From assembly GCA_002733575.1 (NCBI GenBank), contig NVWB01000001.1, forward strand, positions 124,001 to 188,000: DNA of 64,000 bases, written 5' to 3'. The notes under the pieces were generated by a model that worked only from the letters and a program-made list of their open reading frames with translations, did no database searches and had not been told where the DNA came from. Position numbers and translations under genes: made by a program. This stretch comes from Blastopirellula sp. (GTDB lineage Bacteria; Planctomycetota; Planctomycetia; Pirellulales; Pirellulaceae). Every line of letters begins with the position of its first letter. Position 1 is the first letter of the stretch. Below, piece after piece: positions 45,335 to 57,500 of the stretch.

Positions 45335-46729
45335 TCATTCGGCGGCTACCTGCTCTGCGGCCAGCTCATCCCGCCGCCAGCTGCCCAGCAGCAATGTCTT
45401 GAAGGCGGCATAGGTGGCATCAAAGGTTTCACGGCCCCGCACATAGGTCTCGCGGTTGAAGTCCCGGTAGTCAGCCTCATAGATGCCCTGAACCTGTTCA
45501 CCAGCCTGACCAATCAGCGCGGTGAAATCCTGTCGGTGTGGTGACAGGGTGCCCCCCAGATAAGTCTGCATAAGCGCCGCCAGCTCCGCTTGCTGGGTGC
45601 CATCATAGCGGGTGATCACAGCGCGCACTGCATCCCACTGAAAGGCCAGCCCGTCACGCCCCAAAGCCCGCGCCGCCATATTCTCGGCCTCTTCGATCGA
45701 ACCGAAGGTGGAGTGTAACATATCAAAGAACCGCCCGGTGCTGTCAAATTCAAGGAATGACGCGCCCACTGGCACCAGCAGAATATCAGCAGCGGCCAGC
45801 CCGTTGATGGTCAGATACCCCAGCGCCGGCGGGGTATCGAGAAAGATCACATCATATTCGTCCAGCACCCCGTCAGCGGTAAAGATGTCAGTCAGCGCAT
45901 CCCACAGCTTCCAGCCGCGCCCCTGCATCCTCCAGACCGGGATCTGGAACTCGGCCCAATACAGGTTTAGCTGCGCCCCGATCAGATCAATATTGGGCCA
46001 GTGAGTTGACTGGATGAGGTCCTGCGTGCGCATTTCAAGGGCGGTGGCCAGCGTGTCATCCAGTGGTTGAGGTGCCTCGCCCCGGTCCTGACGCCGCTGA
46101 TTTTCGCTGCGCTGATAGCTGGCATAATGGCGCGCCAGCAGCGGAAACACCGTCTGCCATTCATCGGCGACCTTGCCGCCAAAGATCGATGTCATGGACC
46201 CCTGACTGTCAAGATCGACCACCAGCACCTTATAGCCATCCAGAGCCGCCGACATTGCCAGATGTGCCGCAGTGCTGGTCTTGCCAACACCGCCCTTAAA
46301 GTTGGCCACTGCAACCAGTTTGGCAGGCAGATTTGACGGTCGATAGGGCAGGTATTCTTTGGCTTTGGAACCTTCGGCACCAAAATGCGCTCTGAGACGT
46401 AGAACTTCGTCCAGAGTGAACCATTTCGCACCGCTCTTTGTTTCGCTGCGCCCTTGCGGCAGGGTTGGATTGGCTTTGAGTACACGACGGAAATGACCCG
46501 TAGCGACCGGGATCAGATAGCGGGTGATTTCCCAGGTTGAGAACAACCGAAGCCGCCGCTGCCCGCTTTCTTCTAAGCCGCGACTGGTCAGGTCGCTACG
46601 CCCGGCTTCGCAGGCCCGGGCGATGGTGCCAAAGCCTTCGGTGGTGGTCGGTTCTCCAAGCGCTGATAACGCCTGATCCGGATCTATATTGAAATACGGC
46701 GGCAGACCTTCAGGCGCTGAGTGTTTCAT
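45335..46729 (-). CDS. parA: ParA-family plasmid partition ATPase
   Basis: A 464-residue Walker-type ATPase. VAVANFKGGVGKTSTAAHLA (the deviant Walker A with KGGVGKT) is near residue 140, VLVVDLDSQGS follows, and YDVIFLDTPPALGYLTI is the Walker B region. The first 110 residues form an N-terminal DNA-binding part (WEITRYL... GRSETKSGAKWFTLDEVLRLR), typical of type Ia ParA that represses its own promoter. An 11-bp inverted repeat sits just upstream at 46744-46800. Confidence 0.92.
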   Translation of the reverse strand: MKHSAPEGLPPYFNIDPDQALSALGEPTTTEGFGTIARACEAGRSDLTSRGLEESGQRRLRLFSTWEITRYLIPVATGHFRRVLKANPTLPQGRSETKSGAKWFTLDEVLRLRAHFGAEGSKAKEYLPYRPSNLPAKLVAVANFKGGVGKTSTAAHLAMSAALDGYKVLVVDLDSQGSMTSIFGGKVADEWQTVFPLLARHYASYQRSENQRRQDRGEAPQPLDDTLATALEMRTQDLIQSTHWPNIDLIGAQLNLYWAEFQIPVWRMQGRGWKLWDALTDIFTADGVLDEYDVIFLDTPPALGYLTINGLAAADILLVPVGASFLEFDSTGRFFDMLHSTFGSIEEAENMAARALGRDGLAFQWDAVRAVITRYDGTQQAELAALMQTYLGGTLSPHRQDFTALIGQAGEQVQGIYEADYRDFNRETYVRGRETFDATYAAFKTLLLGSWRRDELAAEQVAAE

Positions 46730-46743
46730 GCGGGACCTTATAT

Positions 46744-46800
46744 GTTCGCTATTTTAGCTAATGTACCACAAAACAGAGCACATGTAAGGAAATAGCGAAC
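46744..46800. promoter_or_regulatory. Inverted repeat upstream of parA
   Basis: GTTCGCTATTT at 46744-46754 and its complement AAATAGCGAAC at 46790-46800 are perfect 11-bp arms, 35 bp apart, between 15 and 71 bp before the parA start. A likely operator for parAB autorepression by ParA, whose N-terminus is of the DNA-binding type. Confidence 0.55.
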
Positions 46801-47150
46801 AAAATCTCATTTCCCAAGTAAATCCAGTAGTTTTTGTCTGCTGAATGCTTTGACAGAGTAGGATTCTGCCAATGGTTTTGAGCTTTGTGTTGTTATTTAT
46901 CTGTTAATTTATAGTTACGGGGTCTGTCTGATTTTGGGAAACCCTTTTTTTATGGCCTTTGCGCGGTGTTTTCTCTCTGGTGGTGACTCTGAAACCCCGA
47001 TGAAGTGACTCTGATCCGCCGCTGAGATGACTCTGATCCACCGCTGTGGCGCTGGACGCAGGGGCTGGATGACTTTAGGACTGGTGTCACTGAAACCCCG
47101 ATAGAGCGGGGCAGGATTCGGGACAGGGTTTGGCGCAGGGTGCGGGCAGA
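46801..47150. other. Replication-origin region, AT-rich part
   Basis: No gene. The part from 46801 to 46920 is AT-rich, and the part from 46980 to 47104 carries iterons. The combination suits a plasmid origin for the RepA-type initiator next to it. Confidence 0.5.
46983..47104 (+). repeat. Iteron array upstream of repA
   Basis: Three adjacent units at 46983 (GTGACTCTGAAACCCCGATGA), 47005 (GTGACTCTGATCCGCCGCTG) and 47027 (ATGACTCTGATCCACCGCTG) are spaced exactly 22 bp apart. A fourth variant at 47084 starts GTGTCACTGAAACCCCGAT. The 22-bp period, about two helix turns, and the position just before repA point to Rep-binding iterons. Confidence 0.7.
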
Positions 47151-48182
47151 ATGAGCACAAATATATCCAGTGTTGGCGGTGCCGGCCGCAACGGTCTGTT
47201 GCCCGACCGTTACCCGACCGGCGACTTTTTCATCTGCGATATTTTTGACGCCGCGCCCAAGGATGATCTGGGCAGCATGGAGCACCCGATCTTTTCGCTG
47301 AGCACGCGGCCCGACCGGCGTATTCTGAGCTATGCCCATAACGGCGTGAGCGTGCAGGTGACACCGTCGGTGCGGGGCCGCGCCACGATTCATGACAAGG
47401 ACATTCTGATCTATTGCATCAGCCAGCTGATGGCGGCGTTGAATGCCGGGCGCGAGATTTCCCGCACCCTGAAACTCACCGCGCATGATCTGCTGGTGGC
47501 GACCAATCGCGACACGTCCGGGGACAGTTATGCGCGGCTGCGCGAGGCCTTTGAGCGGCTGGCCGGCACCCGCATCACTACCAATATGGCGACGGGGGAC
47601 ACCGAAACCACCACCGGCTTTGGTCTGATCGAAAGCTGGGAGATCAAACGCCGTGCGCGCGGCGGCCGCATGATCAGCGTTACCGTGACTCTGAGTGAGT
47701 GGCTGTTCCGGGCGGTGCTGTCGAAATCGGTGCTGACCTTGTCGCGCGATTATTTCCGGCTGCGCAAACCGCTGGAGCGGCGGATCTATGAGCTGGCACG
47801 CAAACATTGCGGTCGTCAGCCGGACTGGCGGGTCAGCGTTGCGGTGCTGCACAAAAAATCCGGCTCAGCGGCACCGCTGCGGGTGTTTCGCGCGGCGCTG
47901 CGCCGGATGATCGCCGCCGCTACCCTGCCGGACTACACTCTGAGCGAAGAACCCGGTGATCTGATACTGGTCCGCCGCGCCAGCATTGTGCTGGATGCCG
48001 GCGATGGCCCGCAGTTGCACCCCGACACGATCGACGCGGCGCGGGAATTGCTGCCGGGGCAGGATGTTTATGCGCTTGAGGCCGAGTGGCGCAGCTGGTG
48101 GGCGCAGTCGGGGCGGCCGCGGCTGGGGTCGGCAGATAAGGCCTTTCTGGGCTGGGTGCGGCGGCGCGGTGCTCAGAAATGA
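47151..48182 (+). CDS. repA: RepA-type plasmid replication initiator
   Basis: A 343-residue plasmid replication initiator A protein of the Rhodobacterales RepA type. The start LLPDRYPTGDFFICDIFDAAPKDDL, HPIFSLSTRPDRRILSYAHNG, the winged-helix part with HDLLVATNRDTSGDSYARLREAFERLAGTRI, and LRKPLERRIYELARKHCG are family hallmarks. It should bind the iterons at 46983. I prefer ATG at 47151; an in-frame TTG at 47130 is possible. It is divergent from parAB. Confidence 0.88.
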   Translation: MSTNISSVGGAGRNGLLPDRYPTGDFFICDIFDAAPKDDLGSMEHPIFSLSTRPDRRILSYAHNGVSVQVTPSVRGRATIHDKDILIYCISQLMAALNAGREISRTLKLTAHDLLVATNRDTSGDSYARLREAFERLAGTRITTNMATGDTETTTGFGLIESWEIKRRARGGRMISVTVTLSEWLFRAVLSKSVLTLSRDYFRLRKPLERRIYELARKHCGRQPDWRVSVAVLHKKSGSAAPLRVFRAALRRMIAAATLPDYTLSEEPGDLILVRRASIVLDAGDGPQLHPDTIDAARELLPGQDVYALEAEWRSWWAQSGRPRLGSADKAFLGWVRRRGAQK

Positions 48183-48516
48183 AGCGCCCTGTTTCAAAAC
48201 CGAAACAGTAAAGCACGGTAGGGCCTGACGGCTTATTTTCGGATTATCGCCCAAAACAGGCCCGAAAAGCACCCATTGAGCGCAAAAAATACTCAAGCTA
48301 TTTCAATCAGTTAACCTAAAAATACCATCCAGTGTGCAATTCACTATACTTCTTTGCTTGAGGTCTGCGTTAATACTCATTAATGGTGTTCCTAATTATG
48401 GGTGAATTGCGCCTTGTCGAAGCTATTTTTTACAAAGCTAGACATTTTAGGGCCAAGATTAGGATCGCAATCCCCGTGTAGTAAATTTTAAGTCTAAACA
48501 TGCGAGGAAGCATATC
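48183..48516. other. Promoter region of the giant secreted protein gene
   Basis: A 334-bp AT-rich spacer with no gene. A GAGGAAG ribosome-binding site lies eight bases before the ATG at 48517. A CATTAATG palindrome is near 48378. Individual promoter boxes cannot be called by eye. Confidence 0.4.
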
Positions 48517-51500
48517 ATGGCAACTGTAGAACAAATTAACGCACTCACCGGTCTTTACGTCGCTTATTTCGACAGAGCACCGGATCCTGAAGGTCTTCAA
48601 TTTTGGATTGACCAGCTGGACAACGGTCGCGATTTTTCAACGATCTCTCAGGATTTTGCCGAGTCTCAGGAAGCCCTGGACATTTACCCCTACCTGAACA
48701 CACCTGAAGTCTCCTCGCCCTCAGCGTTCATTACACAAATCTACATCAACCTGTTCGGCCGCTCGCCTGACCCCGATGGTTTCGCATTCTGGCTGGATGT
48801 TCTTGAATCCGGTGAAGTTGAGCCTGGCGATATGGTTGAGGCGGTTATGCTTGGCGCTCAGGACACCATCGTTGATGGTACGATGATCCTCGACAAGACC
48901 ACGGTCGATAACAAAATCGCAACGGGTTATGCCTTTGTTGATACCGCCAGCAACACGCCCGGCTTTGAATGGAGCCAGCAGGCCTATGATGGTGCCGTCG
49001 CTGCGATTAACGGCGTTGATGCCACGGATGCCAGTGTAGAAGCCGCGCTGAACACCCAGCACACATATTTTGCAGATTTTGCAACCAACAGCATCTTCAC
49101 GCTTTGCGAGCACACAGTTCTCGTAAGTGAAGAAGTGGTGACAACACAGCTTGTTACCAATACGGTTCTGTACTGGGGCTATAACCCTCACAGCCATGAC
49201 GAGACCGACGGCGTTGACAACACGGCTGGCGGCAATGACAACAACCTGACCAATGAAGGCCCCCAGGATGGCGGCATTCCGGCCTCTGCGTTCATGGACT
49301 ATCTGGCGGATATTGCGAATATTGATCTGACAGAAATTGACCCGATCAATGTGGACGATGACGAGAAGCTGTATGATTTCGACAATCTGGAAGAGATCAC
49401 GCTGAACGTTAATGATGACGGCACCGGCACCCTGACGGTGACCTGGCCGGACGGCACTGCGGATGATATCGCGGTGGCAGCTGAATATTTTGCTCTGATC
49501 CACGATCTGATCTTTGACGCGGAAGGCAACTCGCGCTTCTTTGAAAAAGAGGTCGCGGCTGACGTTCCGGTTTATGTGGACAACAATGGCAACGTAACGC
49601 TTGATGCCAGTGCACCGGGCGCAACCGAAATTGGCCGCGTCGATGCGGTTCTGACAACCGTTGAGGGCGCTGTTTACGCGTCTATTCCGCCGATTCTGAC
49701 ACCAACAGTGAATAATGGTGGCACATTTGAGTCTGGTTTCACCGGCATAGATGATGACTTTATTCAGGTTGGTCGTCTTGATCTGCTGCACGGTGCCATC
49801 ATTGATGGCGGCCAAGGGTATAACACCCTTGAGATTGACGCCAAAGGCCATTTTGCCCAACCCAAGGCACTGCTGAACATTCAGCATATCAACATCGAAA
49901 ACCTGCCGAACATCTATACAGATGACGATAATGCAAACCAGTATCCGGACGTTATTGAGAATAAAGGCGGCGACAATGATTCCATCATTGATCTGTCGCG
50001 TGCCGTTGATATTGAGACCCTCACCATCACCGAGGGTGATTTTGCAGGTCTTGACGCTGATAACTACGAAGCGGGCGATCTGACGGTTACCGGCATCCGC
50101 AATGGCGCGGTTGTGACCCTTGACGGCAATTTTGACGATGGCGATATTCGTCTGAACTATTCCGAGGTTCAGGGCGACGGTGTTCATGCCGTGTTCAGCA
50201 ATCTGAACATGGACAGCAGTCTGGAGATTGCTCACAACTCTCCAAAGCTGACCATCGAATCTACTGGTGGCGGCAACTATGTGAACGATGGTGATCTGGG
50301 TGGCAACGACGCCAACCTGAAAGAACTCTATATCACGGGTGATGCATATCTGCACATCGAAGGTGATATGGATGATACGTTTGACGACGATCTTCCTGTG
50401 CTCATTGACGCCTCGGCCAATACCGCCGGTGTCAATCTGGAGCTGTCGGGTTCTGAGAAAGTCACATTCCTTGGCACTGACAGCGATGACCGGTTTGTTG
50501 TTTCGACAGACGAAGCCAGCGGCGGTGTTGGCTCTCAGGACGAAGCTGTCACCATTGTTGGTGGCGAAGGCGATGACCACTACGAAATCGAGACCTACAC
50601 AGCGACAGTCAGCACCGGTACCGGTAACAACAATGTTGAGTTGGACGGTGTCGTGACGGCCACCATTACCAGCGCTGGTAATGGCAACAACCACATCGAA
50701 GGCGAAGTGGTTCAGATCACAGCAACAGTTGGCGATGGCGACAACCGCTTTGACATCGAGGCCTTTGATTCCCCGTCTTCCACTGTCTGGACCTTTATCG
50801 ATGACATGGACACTGTCGTTGACCTGACGGCTGGTGACGGCGCCAACCTGTTCAACGTTTATGCCAATGGTGACAGCTTTGGCAGCGGCGATCACTATCT
50901 GAAGCCTGCTGTAATCAACATCACCGCGGGTGATGGCGGCAACAAAGTGTTCATCCCGGCACTGCCAAACGCTTTCACCGGCGTTCTGAGCACTGTGACC
51001 ATTAACACCGGCGACGGTGAGGATCACATGCTGGTCGGTGGTTCGGACATCACCATCAATTCTGGTGGTGGCAACGACAACATCACTCTGCTGGGCATCG
51101 ACAATGACTATGTCACCCAAGTTGCTCACATTAGTGGTGGCCAACTGGATGACTATAACTACAAAGGCTTTATCCCAAGCATCTATGGTGCCAAGATTGT
51201 TATCGACACCGGCACCGGTGAATCGACAATTACCCTTGGAAACTATAACGGCGATGTCTTTAATTTCAGCGGTCAGAATGGCGCGATTGTCGCCAAAGAA
51301 GGGTCAAGCATCACAGGTGAGAACATCACCTTGTTCATTGACACCGACGCCGACCTGCGCGCCGCTACCTTGGATGGCATCACCAAAATCATTCTGGATG
51401 ATGACAACCGCGACTATGCCGGTCAGGGCTTTCCGGATGGAAGCTCTAACACCGGCGACGCCGCCAGCCTGACCCTGCTGGACACCCAGTTTGCGGCACT

Positions 51501-54500
51501 TGGCGCGGATATCTTTAGCACTCAGGGCGAAACCTTTGGTGCACAAAGCATCCTGACGCTGATCATCACCGGCGACGTGACGCTGAGCGATCTGATTGAC
51601 TTCTCGACCTGGAACGACTCGGTCAAACTCTGCTTTGTTGTCGAGGATGGCGCATCGCTGACCCTGACTGCAGAAGAGCTGCATAAATACGTGGCGCCTG
51701 AAGGCATCGCGGTGGATGAAGCAAACGGCTATAATGACAATGGTGTCACTGTCACTGATGCCGGATATGACTTTGATCCGTACAACGATCAGTACGGTGG
51801 TACGGGCGGCGGCACTGTCGCTGGCACAAGCACAATGGTGGATGTCGATGTCATCTATAGCCCGGATGGCTGGACGCGTCCGGCGGAAGACCCTGGTACG
51901 AACACCATCTATATCGACTCGGATGTTACTCCGGTTGCTGACGATATTGAATCGCCCTTCGCAACCGACCTGATCATCACTGGCGATGCGGACTTCTACA
52001 TTGATGGCGAAGTTGATTTGGGTACAAACTTTACCGTCGACTTTTCTGGCCTGAACGGCGACACCCCTGAAAACGCCGATGGTGTCGAAGTTGCGATGAC
52101 CATTTCAAACTTCCAGGACATCACTGGCGACGTGAATACGGCTCTTAACGATCCAAATGATGGCGATGAAGAAAACGCGAACACACCAAACCCCGCGACA
52201 TGGGGTGTCATCACCGGCAACGGCACCAGCGATGATCCGGTACGGATCAACATTGAAATCGCCAATGGCGATTCGGTTGGTGACTCTGATCTTGGAGTGA
52301 CCGCAGGTGGGTTCCACTCCAGCGGCGTTCAGCAGTATATCGTCACAGATATTCTTGATACCTTCGGCAATACACAGTCGCAGGCGTCTGGTGGCTCAGT
52401 CACCGTTGTTGTCTGTGATCAGACAGAAGACCTCGAAGTTCTGGGTCTGCAAAACAACCGCAATGGCGACGTGACCTTTGAACAGGTCAACTGGGGCACA
52501 ACAATCCTGCTGGAAGGTGACGGCTATGCCAATTCTTCCGATCAGGAAAAGAACCTTGGCAACCCTGACCTGTCCGAAGTCGGCGAAGTTATCGTCAACT
52601 TCTTTGAGCCAGGTGCAAATGCCGAAGTGCGCATCACCAACCAAGGTGTTGAGCTGGGCCTGAATGAGGATGCCGAAGACGGCTATGACGCGAATGGCGA
52701 ACGCTGGCTGGATGTTGTAGGCATCACAGTTAACAATGCCGACCGTCTGCTGATCAACGTCGAAGATGGCGATGCGATCATTCACGATGTCACAGGCGAC
52801 GATGTCGAGCGCGTTATTGTGAACGGCCCGGAAGATGTCACACTTGTCGTTGCTGGTGTTGATGGCAATGACGGGTCCGGCTTTGACGCCTCTGACCTCA
52901 AGAGCCTTGATGCATCTGGTGTTGACGGTACATTCACCCTGTGTCTGACCGATAATGCGGACCTGTCCGGTGTTGTTCTGACCGGCATTGATGCGATTGT
53001 GCTGAAGGGGGATGTTATGCTGACCCTGACCGGCGATCAGGCAGAAGAATTCCAAGGCCTGATCTCAAACGATGGTAGCGGCACAACCGTCCTTAATATT
53101 GTTGATATGGGCGATCAGGTCATCGACATGGCAGCCATTGATGTCGATGATATCGGCACGGTTACCTTTGTCGATGAGCCAGTCACCGTTGATGCGGCCA
53201 CCAACTTTGGCGGCGCGGATGTTTTGATCATTCCGGAAGACAGCCAGGTCACCATGACCGTGGCCCAGTTTAATACTGCGGATGCGGATAGTGGTTCGGC
53301 TCCGGTTGTTATGGATGGCGATGGCGGCGGCAATGCCGATGACAACACTCTGATCCTCACCGATGCAAACCCTGGTGTTGATGCTGTTGTTGACGTTGAT
53401 CTGACAAATGTGGATGTCGATGTCGATGTTGACATCGTGCTCAATGACTTCACCGCAAATGCCGACTTTGATATTTCGTCCACTGGTGGTGAAACCACAA
53501 CTATCCTTGTTGGCGGAACCACAGATCTGTCGGCAGGTGACTTAGGCACAACCGACTGCATCGAACTTCAGGATGGCGCGACACTGACGCTGAGCCAGGC
53601 ACAGATCCAGGCTCTCATTTCGGGCTCCGTGCCGATCGAAGACGTTATCAAGCTCGCAGATGGGGCCTCGGCCACTCTGAACATCAACGGGATTGACGGG
53701 GTTGGCGATGCGCTCTTGTTGTCCGATCTTGTTGCCGAGTATCCGGGCCTTGATATCGGCACGCTGACGCTCACTGACTTTACTGTGGCGACCAACGTGA
53801 CACTGCCGGGCTGGACCCTTGGAGGTGCCGACGAAATCGTCACACCAACAGCGGATCTGAACGATACCATAGACGGCCTGGAACCAACCAGCCTGACGCT
53901 GACGCAGGCCCAGTTCCTGTCTCTGGACGGTATCGGCTTTATCTCGGGTGACTCGATTGTCAACATCACCGGGCTGACCAATAACAATGACGCCGATGGC
54001 GATATTGATATTGATTATGACGATGATCTGATCATTGATTTCAGCGGCATCTCTGCCAATGCCGGTACGCTGACATTGCTGGAAGATGGGCTATTTGTCA
54101 CCCAAAACGGTGAGATTGTTACCTTCAACTCTGTGTCTGTTATCAAAAATGCGGATGGCGATGCTTTCTCGATTGATCTGACCGATGGGCAGACGATTGG
54201 CTTCTCCACCGCAGAACAGGCAAGTGGTACTGATGTTAATGAAACTCTGACGGGCACGGCTACCAACCCGACAGCGATCCTCTGGACATTCACCGACTTC
54301 CCGACCACGCCGATTGACACATCGAACTATGATCCTGCGATCAACACGTTGTACATCAGCGAAGATCTGGTTGACGGTCAGAACGAAGAAGACCTCTGGA
54401 CAACTCTGCCAAGTACAATCGACGTACAGAAGTACAACGCCGAAGGTATTCCGGATATCCTGATCCCATTCGCACGTGTCAATATCTTTGAGGCACTGAC

Positions 54501-57500
54501 CGCAATTGAGGGTGTCACCTATGATGATCAGGACGAGTTCGAAACAATCGGGTCGCTGACTCTGCAACTGGAAGGCACCACCAATATCGGTGATGTCACC
54601 ATTGCTGAGACAAATGGAGAGGGTGCCTTTGAATTCCTGCGCATCCACTCTTATGATGACCGCTCGACGATCCCGGACAACCTTGACAACGGGTTTACAA
54701 CGCAGCCGAATAAAATCGGCGATATCACCTTGCTGGCACCGTTGGATAACGACGACCCGCTGTTCGTCTCTATCAACACTGACAGGTTCTTTGACGACAA
54801 CGCCTTTGATGGCGGGGCCGAAGCTGATGCCGACGATGATGGTGGCCTGCTTGCTGATGGCACCGATGGTAATGGTTCCGGGGCACCCTTCCGCGAAGGT
54901 GTTGATCTGGAAATCGGCACGATCTTCCTGGGTGACCCTGGCGAGTTCAACTCTGCGACGATCTTTATCGACTCTCAGTCAGGACCTGTGGATGGTGGAG
55001 ATGTCACAATCGACGCTATCGACATGTCCAATGCGAACCTGCAACTGGTTACGGTAAATATGGCCGCTTCCTTTGGCACACCCGGTGGTGTGGCCAGTAC
55101 CGTTGATATCGAAATTGGCGGCATTAACTGGCAGGATGTTGCCATTGAAATGGGTGTGGATATAGATCCTGCCGATTTGCCGGTGGCGTTTGGTAACCCA
55201 GGCTCCAGCAATGGCGGAGACCTTGAGATCGTTCACTATATTGAAGATCTTGTTGTTGCCGATGGCAATCCTGACAATATTGATCTGGCACCTGGTGGAT
55301 CAGGTCAGGAAATCATCCTGAATGTCGTTGGTGGTGACAACAACCTGAAAGAGCTTGGCGATGGCGGTGACTTTGGTGTCGATGGCGTTTACGTCTCGGG
55401 GACCGGTTCGCTCACACTGAGCGCAGATCAGTTGGTGGCTATCGGTATTCTTGATGCGGATGGCGACGGTGTGGCGGATAACTGGGTTCTTGGCTCGGGT
55501 GCATCGCTGACACTGAACATCTGTGATCTGAGTGATCAAGAGCTTGATCTTGACATGATTGCCGCAGCTGGCATCAACATCGGTACGATCACAATTGCAG
55601 AGCCCGGTGCTGATCTGGACAACGGCACAACGCTTGGTAATGCGGACCAGATCATTCTGGAAATCGTTGACGGTGATGTGACGCTGGAATTGTCAGCAGA
55701 GCAGTTCAACGGCCTGGACGGACCAGGTACGATCATCGAAAACCGCGGCCCAGACGCCGAGGATGAAGATGTTGGTACGGTTCTGATCGACAACGTTGTT
55801 GATATCGAAGTTGAATCCACAGGCGAAGCCACGATTGATGTGTCTCTTGTCGATACCACTGGTGACAATCAGTTCTTTGTTGAAGAGGCTTACAACCCAA
55901 GTGCTGCAAACGATCCAACTCCTGATACGGATGTTTCGCACATTGGGACTGCGCTTGATCAAGACACAACCTTCTCGGATGCGTCTGATCTGGGTGACTT
56001 TGCGGTGACGCTGATCGATCTGAACAGCACCGATGGTGTTGCAAACGAACTGGCCGGTCAGACTGTCCGCTTCTCCAATGAGGTGCAGGCAGGCCGCGAC
56101 GTGAACGTTCTGGGTGCAGACTCGTTGGCGACTTTCAACAGTGACAGTGCAACCAACGCGGATCACACCGTAGGAGCAGATGATAAGGACGAGACCGACA
56201 CCAATGTCGTCTGGCTCTTTGACACCGTAACCGGTGGTGTGGATGTTGGCGGCTACAGCGGCCACCTTGGCCGTGTGGTGTTCAGCGACGAGTTGGTTGA
56301 CAGCGTTAGCGGTGATGTGGATGGCCTGTTTACCATCCCAGACCCAGACAACGCTGGTTCGCCGCTCTTTACGCTTAATACCGATATCATCAAGGTGATT
56401 GATACACGGGATCTGGATGCACTGTTGCAGCTCAACGTGAACGTTGCTCAGCGTGTCGAGATCAGAGCCTTCACCACAATTGCCGGTGCCGAGTTTGAAA
56501 TCGACGATCCGCTGGTTTCGATCTCTACCCTGCGTATCGACATGGGTGGTGCGACCGACATCAACGATCTGGTGCTCGACAATATCCTTGGTCCGGTGAA
56601 CCCGGATAACCCGAACTTCCCGGGTGATGATGATTTCGAACTGCTGACGATCAACTCGCTGATTGCCAACCATGATGGTCACTATCTGCTGCCTGACAGC
56701 TGGACGGATGCCATTCCGCTGCCAAGCAACGATCTGCAGATTTTGAACCAGTCCAACACGGTTGGGGACATCTCAAGCGGTGACGATCGCGGTGTGTTAC
56801 ACACCATCCTGATCAACACCTTTGACCGGGACAACTCTGATAGCGGTGTCGGTGATACTGATGAAACCCTAGCGGACTTCCTCGAAGACGATAGACCTGG
56901 CTTTGGCGGGACTGACGGTGATAACAATGGTGATACCAACGGCACCCCGGATGCGGACGAGGGTCTTCCAAGTGTAGAAGGTACGAGCTTTATCGCCGAG
57001 ACCATCTACTTCTCGGATGATGGCGACACCACGGGTGTTGGTGGCGATACAGGGACGCCGACGGCAACCCTGACGCTGACCGGCGAAAATGATGTCACTG
57101 TTAAGTCTCTGGATACATCAGATACTGACATCACCGGACTGTTGGTTGTTACCACTGGCTATACCGGCACTTTCACCATCACCGGCGGCAGCCCCGCCTT
57201 TGACGGCGACGGCACCGGCTCTGGACAAGGCGACACAACCGAGACGCTGACCTTTGACAATGACAATACAGAGGCTGGTGTGATCCAGTTGGCCAGCACC
57301 ATCACGTTTGATGATCCGCTCACAGTGGATGACGGTGGAACGCCGCAGGTCGAAAACAACGAAGCCAACATCGAATACAATGTTGGTTCCGGCGAGACCC
57401 TCCCATATGCGGGTGTGTCCGGCGGTGCGTTGGAATCGATCGATACAACCTTGCATGATGGCACGATCAGTCTTGGGGTGATCTCTCAGGTCAACAGCGA

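Noticed and set aside
48721-51144. 807-codon open frame antisense to the giant gene
   Set aside because: It mirrors the Asp/Gly/Thr-rich coding strand, giving Ile/Val/Asn-rich nonsense with no family likeness. Long antisense frames are expected opposite this composition.
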